Source of the DNA: Pseudomonadota bacterium
GTDB lineage: Bacteria > Pseudomonadota > Alphaproteobacteria > Sphingomonadales > Sphingomonadaceae
Direction of reading: 5' to 3'
DNA: 31,799 nucleotides
Assembly (NCBI GenBank): GCA_023423775.1
Contig: JAFAEZ010000134.1
Span: 1-31,799 of the forward strand
Part shown: positions 1-7,164 of the stretch, piece after piece
Layout: every line of letters begins with the position of its first letter
How positions within the stretch are numbered: position 1 is the first letter of the stretch
Notes under the pieces: generated by a model
Database searches by the model: none
The model's input: the letters and a program-made list of their open reading frames with translations, nothing else
What the model was told of the DNA's origin: nothing
Translations under genes and position numbers: made by a program

Positions 1-234
1 CTTTCCCATCGACACGTCGGCCGCGTCCATGCGCCCGACGCCGAGATCGCGGTGCGCCACGCGCGCGACACCTATACCCGGCGTATGGAGGGCGTGAGCC
101 TGTGGGTCGTACCCTCGGCCTCGATCACCGCCTCCGATCCGGCCGAGGACGGACCGATGTTCGAGCCGGCGCAGGACAAGATCTACCGCCACCCGACCTT
201 CTACAACATCCCCGACGGCATCTCGCACATATGA
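1..234 (+). CDS. paaB: Phenylacetyl-CoA epoxidase subunit PaaB (3' part; start lies outside the window)
   Basis: Frame 1 is open from the first base to the TGA at 232-234 and encodes the C-terminal ~77 residues of a protein of normally about 95. Characteristic PaaB stretches are visible: LSHRHVG near the edge, YTRRMEGVSLWVVPS, and the end YRHPTFYNIPDGI. PaaB is a small non-catalytic subunit that bridges the oxygenase (PaaAC) parts of the multicomponent monooxygenase that epoxidises the ring of phenylacetyl-CoA in the cytoplasm. The stop overlaps the paaC start (ATGA), so translation is probably coupled. The N-terminus, and presumably paaA, lie upstream of the window. Identification rests on recognising the family sequence and on the paaC-paaD-paaE order that follows. 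Confidence 0.93.
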   Translation, partial: LSHRHVGRVHAPDAEIAVRHARDTYTRRMEGVSLWVVPSASITASDPAEDGPMFEPAQDKIYRHPTFYNIPDGISHI

Positions 235-1064
235 TGGCCTCGCTTCCCCCGATCGATCTGCCCACGGGCACTGACGGCGAAGGCGTGTTCGACGCCCCCG
301 CCGCCGACGCCGGCCGCGACACTCTGCTCGACTATGTGCTGCGCCTCGGCGACGACGCCCTGATTCTTGGCCAGCGGCTCGGCGAATGGACCGGCCACGC
401 GCCCAGCGTCGAGGTCGATCTCAGCCTCGCCAACATGGCGCTCGACCTGATCGGCCAGGCGACCCTGTTCCTCGGTCATGCCGGGACGCTGGAAGGGAAG
501 GGCCGCGACGGCGACCGGCTCGCCTTCCACCGCGACGTGCTCGATTTTCGCAACTGCCTGCTGGTCGAGCAGCCCAATGGCGATTTCGCGCAGACGATGG
601 CGCGCCAGTTCCTGTTCTCCACCTGGCAGAAGATGCTGTTCGACCATCTCGCCGGCTCGAGCGACGAGACGATCGCCGCGATCGCGGCCAAGGCGGTGAA
701 GGAAGTCGCCTATCATGAGGAATTGAGCGCCGAGTGGGTGATCCGCCTCGGCGACGGCACCGATGAGAGCCGCACGCGCATGCAGGACGGACTCGACTGG
801 ATGTGGCGCTTCGTGCCCGAATTGTTCGAAATGGACCCGGTCGCCGCCGACATGGCCGCACGCGGCATCGGGGCCGATATCGCCGCCTTCCGCGGCGATT
901 TCGACCGCAAGGTCCGTGCCGTGGTCGAGGAAGCGACGCTCACGCTCCCGCACGACCAGCGCCCGATCCTCGGCGGCCGCAAGGGCCATCACAGCGAACA
1001 TCTCGGCCATATTCTCGGCACGATGCAGTTCCTGCCGCGCGCCTATCCGGACGCGACATGGTAG
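231..1064 (+). CDS. paaC: Phenylacetyl-CoA epoxidase subunit PaaC
   Basis: A 277-residue ferritin-like protein, slightly longer than the ~250 residues usual for the family. PaaC is the structural partner of the catalytic di-iron subunit PaaA in phenylacetyl-CoA 1,2-epoxidase. Family stretches include the N-terminal YVLRLGDDALILGQRL, the helix carrying DLIGQA (around residues 72-77), KEVAYHEELSAEWVIRLGDGT in the middle and the C-terminal GRKGHHSEHLGHIL near residue 255. The start is ATG at 231, overlapping the paaB stop; a second ATG follows directly at 234 and cannot be excluded. The end overlaps the paaD start by 7 bases. The roughly 20 residues ahead of the first conserved helix are a variable extension. 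Confidence 0.95.
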   Translation: MMASLPPIDLPTGTDGEGVFDAPAADAGRDTLLDYVLRLGDDALILGQRLGEWTGHAPSVEVDLSLANMALDLIGQATLFLGHAGTLEGKGRDGDRLAFHRDVLDFRNCLLVEQPNGDFAQTMARQFLFSTWQKMLFDHLAGSSDETIAAIAAKAVKEVAYHEELSAEWVIRLGDGTDESRTRMQDGLDWMWRFVPELFEMDPVAADMAARGIGADIAAFRGDFDRKVRAVVEEATLTLPHDQRPILGGRKGHHSEHLGHILGTMQFLPRAYPDATW

Positions 1065-1525
1065 CCGTCCGCAAAGCCGATGATCTGACCGAGCGGCTTT
1101 GGGCCGTGCTCGAAACCGTGCCCGATCCGGAGATACCGGTCGTGTCGGTGGTCGATCTCGGCATCGTCCGCGAAGTTTCGGACGAGCGGGTGACAATCAC
1201 GCCGACCTATACGGGCTGCCCAGCGACGCAGGTTATCGAGCGCGACATTCGCGACGCGCTGGACGCCGCCGGCTACCGCCATGTCCGCATCGAAACGGTG
1301 CTGGCCCCGGCCTGGACGACCGACTGGATCAGCGCGGCCGGGCGGGAGAAATTGCGGGCCTACGGCATCGCGCCACCGGTCCCGGCGGGGCACCGTGAAG
1401 TCGCCTGTCCGCAATGCGGCTCGACCGAGACTGAGGAAATCAGCCGCTTCGGATCGACGCCGTGCAAAGCGCAATGGCGCTGCCGCGACTGCCTCGAGCC
1501 GTTCGACCTGTTCAAATGCCACTGA
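1058..1525 (+). CDS. paaD: Phenylacetyl-CoA epoxidase maturation factor PaaD
   Basis: A 155-residue protein with an N-terminal MIP18/DUF59 (SufT-like) domain: DPEIPV at 23-28, DLGIV at 33-37 and TYTGCPAT around Cys54. The C-terminal Cys-rich segment is typical of PaaD (C117, C120, C136, C142, C145, C154; pattern CPxC ... CRxC) and probably binds a metal. PaaD is needed for a functional epoxidase and is thought to help assemble its metal centres; it is not part of the catalytic core. The ATG at 1058 lies inside the last codons of paaC, giving a 7-base overlap typical of a coupled operon. paaE follows after 8 bases. Confidence 0.94.
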   Translation: MVAVRKADDLTERLWAVLETVPDPEIPVVSVVDLGIVREVSDERVTITPTYTGCPATQVIERDIRDALDAAGYRHVRIETVLAPAWTTDWISAAGREKLRAYGIAPPVPAGHREVACPQCGSTETEEISRFGSTPCKAQWRCRDCLEPFDLFKCH

Positions 1526-1533
1526 GAGACTGA

Positions 1534-2610
1534 ATGTCCGTCAGCTTCCACACGCTCAGAATCGCCGAGATCGTCCCGGAGACCAGCGACGCTAAGTCAA
1601 TCCGCTTCGACGTGCCGGAGGAATTGCGGGAGACGTTCCGCTTCGCGCCGGGCCAGCATCTGACGTTGCGCGCCGAGATCGGCGGCGAGGAGGTAAGGCG
1701 CAATTATTCGCTCTGTGTCGCTCCGCAGGACGGCGAGCTCAAGGTGACGGTGAAGCGCATCACGGGCGGGCTCTTCTCCAATTGGGCCAACGACAACCTG
1801 AAGCCCGGCGACGCGCTCGACGTGATGGCGCCGCACGGCAGCTTCACGTGGGAGTTCATGCCGGGGGCGCGCAACCATTATGTCGGTTTTGCCGGCGGTT
1901 CGGGCATCACCCCGGTCCTGTCGCTGCTGAAGACGGCGCTGACGACGGAGCCGGGCAGCCGGTTCACGCTCTTCTACGGCAATCGCGACAGCTCGTCGGT
2001 GATCTTCCTGGAGGAGCTGGCGCGGCTCAAGAACCGCTTCATGGGCCGGTTGCAGGTCCACCATTTCCTGTCCGACGAGGCCGAGGATATCGAGCTGTTC
2101 AACGGCATGCTCGATCGCGCCAAGTGCGACCTGATCCTGAGCGAACTGGTCGAGCCGGCAGAGGTGGATTCCTTCTTCATCTGCGGTCCGGGCCCGATGA
2201 TGGACGCGGCCGAGGCAGCCTTGCTCGGCAAGGGCGTCGACAAGCACAAGATCCATATCGAACGCTTCACCGCCGACCGTCCGACGGGCGAGCTGGCCGC
2301 GCAGATGCAGGCGCTGCAGCAGGAAGCGCAGGGACTGACGATGCTGGTGACGCTGGACGGCCGCAAGCGCCGCGTCGCGTTCGACGCCGCCGCCGGCAAC
2401 ATCCTCGACAGCGCCCGCGCCTCCGGCCTGCCGGCGCCCTATGCGTGCAAGGCGGGCGTCTGCGCCACGTGCCGCGCGCGCGTCGTCTCGGGCGAGGTCG
2501 AGATGGCGGCGCGCTACGGCCTCAGCGACGAGGAGATCGCCGCCGGATACGTGCTCACCTGCCAGTCCGTGCCGAAGGGCGAGGGCGTCGAGCTCGACTA
2601 CGACGCCTGA
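1534..2610 (+). CDS. paaE: Phenylacetyl-CoA epoxidase reductase PaaE
   Basis: A 358-residue NAD(P)H-dependent flavo-iron-sulfur reductase that feeds electrons to the PaaABC oxygenase. Domains in order: FAD-binding beta-barrel (about 1-105, flavin motif RRNYSLC at 55-61), NAD(P)-binding domain (about 110-240, GGSGITP at 121-127 and a later FICGPGPMM), then a plant-type [2Fe-2S] ferredoxin domain (about 265-358) with ligands C305, C310, C313 and C343 in the pattern CxxxxCxxC...C. Length and order match PaaE. It is the last paa gene on this strand. Its final 13 bases overlap the 3' end of the convergent TetR gene, so the two transcripts are antisense at their ends. No downstream paaG/Z/J/K genes are present here. 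Confidence 0.95.
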   Translation: MSVSFHTLRIAEIVPETSDAKSIRFDVPEELRETFRFAPGQHLTLRAEIGGEEVRRNYSLCVAPQDGELKVTVKRITGGLFSNWANDNLKPGDALDVMAPHGSFTWEFMPGARNHYVGFAGGSGITPVLSLLKTALTTEPGSRFTLFYGNRDSSSVIFLEELARLKNRFMGRLQVHHFLSDEAEDIELFNGMLDRAKCDLILSELVEPAEVDSFFICGPGPMMDAAEAALLGKGVDKHKIHIERFTADRPTGELAAQMQALQQEAQGLTMLVTLDGRKRRVAFDAAAGNILDSARASGLPAPYACKAGVCATCRARVVSGEVEMAARYGLSDEEIAAGYVLTCQSVPKGEGVELDYDA

Positions 2611-3194
2611 ACACCGGCGAGGCCGTCCAGCATCAAGTCCACCGCCATGTCGGCAAGGCGTTCGGGCGTGACGGCGCCATCCGCCCGGAACCAGGTGTGC
2701 GTCCAGTTGATCATGCCGAAGAACAGCATCGTCAGAGGGAAGGTGAGGGGGCCGGTGTCGGGCCGGATCTCGCGGATCTGCTCCTCGACGATGGCGATGA
2801 TGCGGCGCTGCTTGGCAACGACGTCGCCGCGCCGCTCGGGCGGCAGATTGTCGAGCTCGTTGAGCAGCACTTTGTGGCTGTCGGCCGCGTCGGCATAGAG
2901 CTTCATGAACGCCAGCGCGAGCGCGTGGAGCCGGTCGCGCGGGCCAAGCGCGCTCAGCCGCAGCACGTCCTCGGCAGCATCGACGAGCAGCTCCAGGTGG
3001 GAGGCCATGACCTCGTGGAGGATGTCCTCCTTAGACGGGAAATAATGATAGACTAGCGACTTGGAGGCGCCGCACGCCTTCGCGAGGTCGGATACCGACG
3101 CGCCCTGGAAGCCCTGACGGGCGTAGAGGCGGGAGGCGGCGGCGACGATCGCGTCGCGGCGCTTGTCGTAATCGGGAGACTGGGGACGGGCCAT
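2598..3194 (-). CDS. TetR/AcrR-family regulator next to the paa operon (possible PaaR-type repressor)
   Basis: A 198-residue TetR-family regulator. The N-terminal helix-turn-helix spans about residues 12-58, with the conserved SVSDLAKACGASKSLVYHYF and the following SKEDIL. The C-terminal ligand domain is helical and resembles the class that binds acyl-CoA-type effectors. In several bacteria TetR-family PaaR proteins repress phenylacetate genes and respond to phenylacetyl-CoA. Its position end-to-end with paaE makes that role plausible here but it is inferred. Its stop codon lies inside paaE. The ATG at 3194 starts a typical TetR N-terminus rich in basic residues. The beta-lactamase gene ends 41 bases upstream on the same strand. 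Confidence 0.85.
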   Translation of the reverse strand: MARPQSPDYDKRRDAIVAAASRLYARQGFQGASVSDLAKACGASKSLVYHYFPSKEDILHEVMASHLELLVDAAEDVLRLSALGPRDRLHALALAFMKLYADAADSHKVLLNELDNLPPERRGDVVAKQRRIIAIVEEQIREIRPDTGPLTFPLTMLFFGMINWTHTWFRADGAVTPERLADMAVDLMLDGLAGVQAS

Positions 3195-3235
3195 GGCCGC
3201 CGCACCTTATGGGCACGGCGGCGTAGGGGCCAAGC

Positions 3236-4420
3236 TTATTTGCGGGTGCCGCTATATCCGCCAGCGGCAGCGGCAACGCCGTAGCCGCCGATATTACGGT
3301 CATAGTCGATGACGGCGCGGGTGACGCTCTGCATCATCTGCATGCGCTGGATGATCGGCGCCGAAGTCTGGCGGATCATGACGGCCACCGAATAGGACTT
3401 GCCGTCCGGCGAGGTGACGATGCCGATGTCGTTATAGCCTGACTGGACCGCCCCGAGCACCTGGCCGGTGCCGGTCTTGTGGGCCAGCGACCAGCCGGGG
3501 GCGAGGCCGCCCTTCAGCCGCTGCGGCCCGGTCGACGTGTTCGACATGATCGACAGGATGCGTGCGGTCGAAGCCGGCGAGAGCAATTCCCCCTTCTTGA
3601 GGCGGGCCAGCGCGTTGACGACGCCCACCGGCGTCGCGCCGTCGACCGGGTCGGAGACGTAGCGGTTGAAGGCCGCGCGGCGCACGTCCTGCGGTACCGC
3701 CGAGCGCGCCGCATAGAAGCCGTTGCCGGTCGAAAAGGCAGGGTTCCAGCTGATGCCGGCGATCGCGCTCTGCATCAGGCGTTCGCCCGGGCCGAAGCGG
3801 ATGCCGTCGATCCCCTTGCGGGTAAGGAAGTCACGCACGGCGTCCGGTCCGCCAGCGCGGCGCAGCACGAAATCGTTGGCGGTGTTGTCGCTCTTCTGCA
3901 TGGCCGTCTGCAGCAGGCTGGAGAGCGTCGTATTGTAGCCGTCCGGGCCGATCCGCCCGGCGATCGGCTGGTTGAACAGGGTGAGGTCGGACTTGCGCAC
4001 GGTGACCGGGGCGGAGAGGTCGAGCTCGCCGCGGTCCTGCTTGTCGAGCGCGGTCAGCGACACCCAGAATTTGCTGACGCTCTGCTGCGGGAAGTGCGAT
4101 GCGCCGTCATAATGGGTGACGTAGCCGGTCTGGATATCCTTGACCGCGATGCCCACGTCGCCGTTGAACTCGCGGCCGATCGAGGCGATCCGCGCCTCGA
4201 GGATGCGCTGCGCCGTCGCTTCCTGCGGCGAGACCGGGGCGGGGGCCGGCGTGTAGACCTGAGCGGCCGTGCGCGTGGCGGGCGCCGGCGCGGCGGTGGC
4301 GCTGTCGCTGGGATGGGTGGTCACGGCCAGGGCCGTGGACACACCGAGTGCGACGAAGAAGGCGGTTTTGGTTCCGGCAGTCGCCTTGCGGCCTGCGATC
4401 GAGCTACGCGTCGATTTCAC
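3236..4420 (-). CDS. Secreted class A beta-lactamase-like serine hydrolase
   Basis: A 394-residue protein of the serine beta-lactamase/transpeptidase fold. It starts at GTG (4418-4420), preceded by a GAGGGG ribosome site about 9 bases upstream. The basic N-terminus and hydrophobic stretch at about 18-34, followed by an Ala/Pro-rich linker, look like an export signal. Catalytic motifs of class A enzymes are present: SVSK at 114-117 (Ser70-x-x-Lys73), SDN at 177-179 and KTG at 315-317. The usual omega-loop ExxLN is not obvious; the best match is ERLMQ at 213-217, followed by about 30 extra residues before the next conserved block. Penicillin hydrolysis is therefore likely but not certain; a related periplasmic DD-peptidase-like role is possible. 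It has its own promoter at 4460-4487. Confidence 0.88.
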   Translation of the reverse strand: MKSTRSSIAGRKATAGTKTAFFVALGVSTALAVTTHPSDSATAAPAPATRTAAQVYTPAPAPVSPQEATAQRILEARIASIGREFNGDVGIAVKDIQTGYVTHYDGASHFPQQSVSKFWVSLTALDKQDRGELDLSAPVTVRKSDLTLFNQPIAGRIGPDGYNTTLSSLLQTAMQKSDNTANDFVLRRAGGPDAVRDFLTRKGIDGIRFGPGERLMQSAIAGISWNPAFSTGNGFYAARSAVPQDVRRAAFNRYVSDPVDGATPVGVVNALARLKKGELLSPASTARILSIMSNTSTGPQRLKGGLAPGWSLAHKTGTGQVLGAVQSGYNDIGIVTSPDGKSYSVAVMIRQTSAPIIQRMQMMQSVTRAVIDYDRNIGGYGVAAAAGGYSGTRK

Positions 4421-4459
4421 TCTTTGCCCCTCACTAACATCTTATGCCCTAATGATTTC

Positions 4460-4487
4460 ATCATAGCCGGTTCCCCATTTCTGTCAG
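4460..4487 (-). promoter_or_regulatory. Sigma70-type promoter for the beta-lactamase gene
   Basis: On the minus strand, CTGACA (complement of 4482-4487) is separated by 16 bases from TATGAT (complement of 4460-4465). Each hexamer matches the consensus at five of six positions. Transcription would start near 4453, giving a leader of about 33 bases before the GTG. The inverted repeat ATGAT-TTC-ATCAT (4452-4464) overlaps the -10 element and could be an operator. This is motif reading only. Confidence 0.5.
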
Positions 4488-4553
4488 CTTAATCGCTGGA
4501 AAATGAGGACGAGCCGAGACTCCGGCGGGGCGAATCGAATCTCTGGATGGAAC

Positions 4554-6992
4554 CTAGAGCCCGAACCAGCCTTCGTCGGCGCTCCCGATCGGCATGCCTG
4601 GCGGCACGGACGGCACGCGTTTCGGCTCGGCGAGAAGCTTGTCGAGCGCCTCGCGATCGCCAAGCAAGCGGACGAGGCCGCGGCTCCAGTCGCGCTCGGC
4701 TTCGTTGCCGGATTTCTTCGCGAGCGACGCGCCGAGCCGCCGCAGCCGCTCGTCGAGCGCCAGCGCGAGCGTCGGCGACAGTGCCGGATCGCGCTGCACC
4801 CGTGCCAGCGCAAGCGCGGTGGTCGTAGCGACGCGGCGCCGCACCGACTCCCGGCCGTTGTCGCTGGACGTTGCGAACGTGCTGGAGATCAGGCGGTCGA
4901 TCAGCTCGGCCGCACCTAGTTGCGCGCCATCGACGCGGTTCTGCTCGGCGAGGCGGTTGAGCCGCTCCGGAGCGAGCAGGGCATTGAGAGTCACGGTCGC
5001 CGCGACCTCGCTGGCGACCAGGGGATCGAACACGGGCCCGCCGGCGGTGCGGAATATCTCGATGTCGAACTGGCGGTCGTTGCTGCCCGACCAGCCGGAC
5101 GACAGATAAGGGAGGAGGTGGCCCGGCACTTCGAGCTGTTCGGGCGCCAGCGTGGCGAGCAACGCCTCGAGCGCGCGGCGCTGCGCTGCCTCGGGCACGG
5201 CCGGCGAGGCCTCTCGCCCGTCGCCGCGCAGGGCATAGGCGAAATCGACGCCGCCGACGAGCTTGGCCGCACCCTCGACCTGGTAGCGGTGGAGCAGCCA
5301 GATCGGCACGAACTTGCGGCGCAGATTAGCGACCGGTTCGTTGGCCGCGAGTGCGCCGAGGCCGAACCGCTCGACGGCGGCGCGGCGGACGGCGGTCATC
5401 CGCTCGAGCTCGGCGGCAGGGTCGGCATGGTCGTCCCAGAGCCCGCCCCAGGGCTGGGCCGTGCCCACCGGCCGCGCGTCATTGTCGGCCGCGTAGCGCA
5501 ATCCCTCGGCGACGGCCGCGGCAGCCTTGGCCTGCGCGTCGGCGTCTGTGGCGGCGCCATAGAGCCAGTCGATCGCATAATTGTCCCAGCGGCCCATGCC
5601 GACGCCATAAGCGTCGCTGAGGTCGGGCGCGCCGTCGACCAGGGAGACGCGCGGGGCCGGATAGTCCATTACCGAATAGCGGCCCTGGGTGCTGGCCGCG
5701 AAATTGTGCGCGAGGCCGAGCGCATGGCCGACTTCATGGGCGGCGAGCTGGCGCAGCCGGGCGAGCGAGGCCTGGACCGGATCGTTGGGTCCGCCCGTGC
5801 CGACCTTGTCGGCGCCGACCAGGCCCTCGAAGATCAGCATGTCCTGGCGCACGCGCAGCGAGCCGAGCAAGACCTGGCCCTTGACGATTTCGCCGGTGCG
5901 CGGGTCCTCGACCACCTGACCGTAGGACCAGCCGCGGGTGGCGCGGTTGACCCAGTTGACGACATTGTAGCGTATGTCGAGCGGGTCGACGCCTTCGGGC
6001 AGGATCTCGACCCGGTAGGCGTCGATATAGCCGGCATCGTCGAACGCCTGCTTCCACCAGCTCGCGCCCTCGTAGAGCGCGGTGCGGATCGGCTCGGGCG
6101 CCGACCGGTCGATGTAGAAGACGATCGGCTTCTTCACCCGCGACTTCGGCGCCGACGGGTCGGTCTTCTCGAGCCGGAAGCGGTTGGCGAGCTCGTAGAC
6201 GATCGGCTGGCCGAGCGGCGCTGCGTAATCGAGCACCTGGGTCGCGAAGCTGCCGCCGCGCGGGTCGAAGCGGCGCGGGCGATAGCCGGCGTCGGGCAGC
6301 TTCACCAGTGAATGGCGGACGACGAAGCTTAAGTTTCCGCTCGCCGGCGCGATATTGTTCACCTCGGCGCCGGGCTCGGCGGAGACAAAGGTCTGGCGCG
6401 CCTCCATTTCGATATTCTCGGGAAAGACGCGGACCGAGGCCGGGTCGGCGACCGTCAATTCCTTGGACAGCGCAAAGCCCTTTTCGCCCGCCCCTTTGAG
6501 CGCCTGGGCGATGCCGAGCGTGTCGAGCGCGAGGAACGGAGCGAGATCGACCAGCTGTCGCCCGTCGGCGCCGTCGATCGCGTCGCCCATCCACAAAGTC
6601 GAATAAGCGAAGCTGTCGCGCGCCGCCTGTTGCTCGGGGGCAGGGGCGTTGGTGGCGCGGAAGCGGGGGTTCTCGACCTCGATCGCGATCTTCTTGCCGA
6701 TCCGGCGGAAGACGACCAGTTTCGATCCGCCGCTGAGCGATCGGTCGAGCCCGACCGGCGCCGCGCCGAGCCCGGTCTTCAGCGCCGTCACGTAGAGGTA
6801 GCGTCCGGAGATGCCGTCGCGGTCTGGGGCCGGCAGCGACAGCAGGATGCGGCCGCCTTTGACGTCGACATGGACCGGCAGCAGCCCGCTTTGCGCCGTC
6901 GTGCCTTCGAGAGGCGCCGGCGCAGCGGCCAGCGCCGCGGGCGATGCGCCGAGCAGGAGTGCGGACAGGAGCGCGGCGGCGACAGGCTTCAT
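4554..6992 (-). CDS. Secreted zinc-dependent metalloprotease (DUF5117-type, metzincin motif)
   Basis: An 812-residue exported protein with a clear Sec signal peptide (basic start, hydrophobic core 5-22, ALAAAP cleavage region). The catalytic motif HEVGHALGLAH lies at 419-429 (zinc ligands H419, H423, H429; base E420), and a metzincin-like Met-turn VMDYP follows at 441-445. The N-terminal ~250 residues form the beta-rich region seen in large bacterial proteases annotated DUF5117/DUF4953; the region after the catalytic site is helical. The substrate is unknown. The ATG at 6992 has an AGGGGGA ribosome site. It diverges from the ZnuD-like receptor gene, sharing a 172-base upstream region with a Zur-type site. 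Downstream lies the beta-lactamase gene after 133 bases with its own promoter. Confidence 0.9.
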   Translation of the reverse strand: MKPVAAALLSALLLGASPAALAAAPAPLEGTTAQSGLLPVHVDVKGGRILLSLPAPDRDGISGRYLYVTALKTGLGAAPVGLDRSLSGGSKLVVFRRIGKKIAIEVENPRFRATNAPAPEQQAARDSFAYSTLWMGDAIDGADGRQLVDLAPFLALDTLGIAQALKGAGEKGFALSKELTVADPASVRVFPENIEMEARQTFVSAEPGAEVNNIAPASGNLSFVVRHSLVKLPDAGYRPRRFDPRGGSFATQVLDYAAPLGQPIVYELANRFRLEKTDPSAPKSRVKKPIVFYIDRSAPEPIRTALYEGASWWKQAFDDAGYIDAYRVEILPEGVDPLDIRYNVVNWVNRATRGWSYGQVVEDPRTGEIVKGQVLLGSLRVRQDMLIFEGLVGADKVGTGGPNDPVQASLARLRQLAAHEVGHALGLAHNFAASTQGRYSVMDYPAPRVSLVDGAPDLSDAYGVGMGRWDNYAIDWLYGAATDADAQAKAAAAVAEGLRYAADNDARPVGTAQPWGGLWDDHADPAAELERMTAVRRAAVERFGLGALAANEPVANLRRKFVPIWLLHRYQVEGAAKLVGGVDFAYALRGDGREASPAVPEAAQRRALEALLATLAPEQLEVPGHLLPYLSSGWSGSNDRQFDIEIFRTAGGPVFDPLVASEVAATVTLNALLAPERLNRLAEQNRVDGAQLGAAELIDRLISSTFATSSDNGRESVRRRVATTTALALARVQRDPALSPTLALALDERLRRLGASLAKKSGNEAERDWSRGLVRLLGDREALDKLLAEPKRVPSVPPGMPIGSADEGWFGL

Positions 6993-7108
6993 TTTCAGGA
7001 TCCCCCTTTTCAGCGAGGCTAGCCCTCGCTGCGTGCGCGTGTCGAGACGTCATCCACGCCGATGCCGTGTTTTCCCTGTATGAAAACAGCCGAATACGGT
7101 CCTTACGG

Positions 7109-7131
7109 GGATTGATATAGTATAACATTGG
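7109..7131. promoter_or_regulatory. Zur-type zinc-regulator binding site ahead of the ZnuD-like receptor
   Basis: The 15-base core TGATATAGTATAACA at 7113-7127 matches the proteobacterial Zur operator core TGTTATAnTATAACA (from memory) at every defined position except one (A for T at 7115). It lies 37 bases upstream of the receptor ATG and covers AT-rich hexamers (TATAGT 7116-7121, TATAAC 7121-7126) that could serve as the -10 element. Zinc-loaded Zur bound here would block the promoter. The site sits in the intergenic region shared with the divergent metalloprotease, 121 bases from that gene's ATG. Confidence 0.7.
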
Positions 7132-7164
7132 GCCTAAAGCGCCGTGCGCCATCGCGGAGTCCCT

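Noticed and set aside
7144..7164. Upstream GTG start for the ZnuD-like receptor
   Set aside because: It would put seven extra residues before a standard signal peptide. The ATG at 7165 has GGAG at the right distance.
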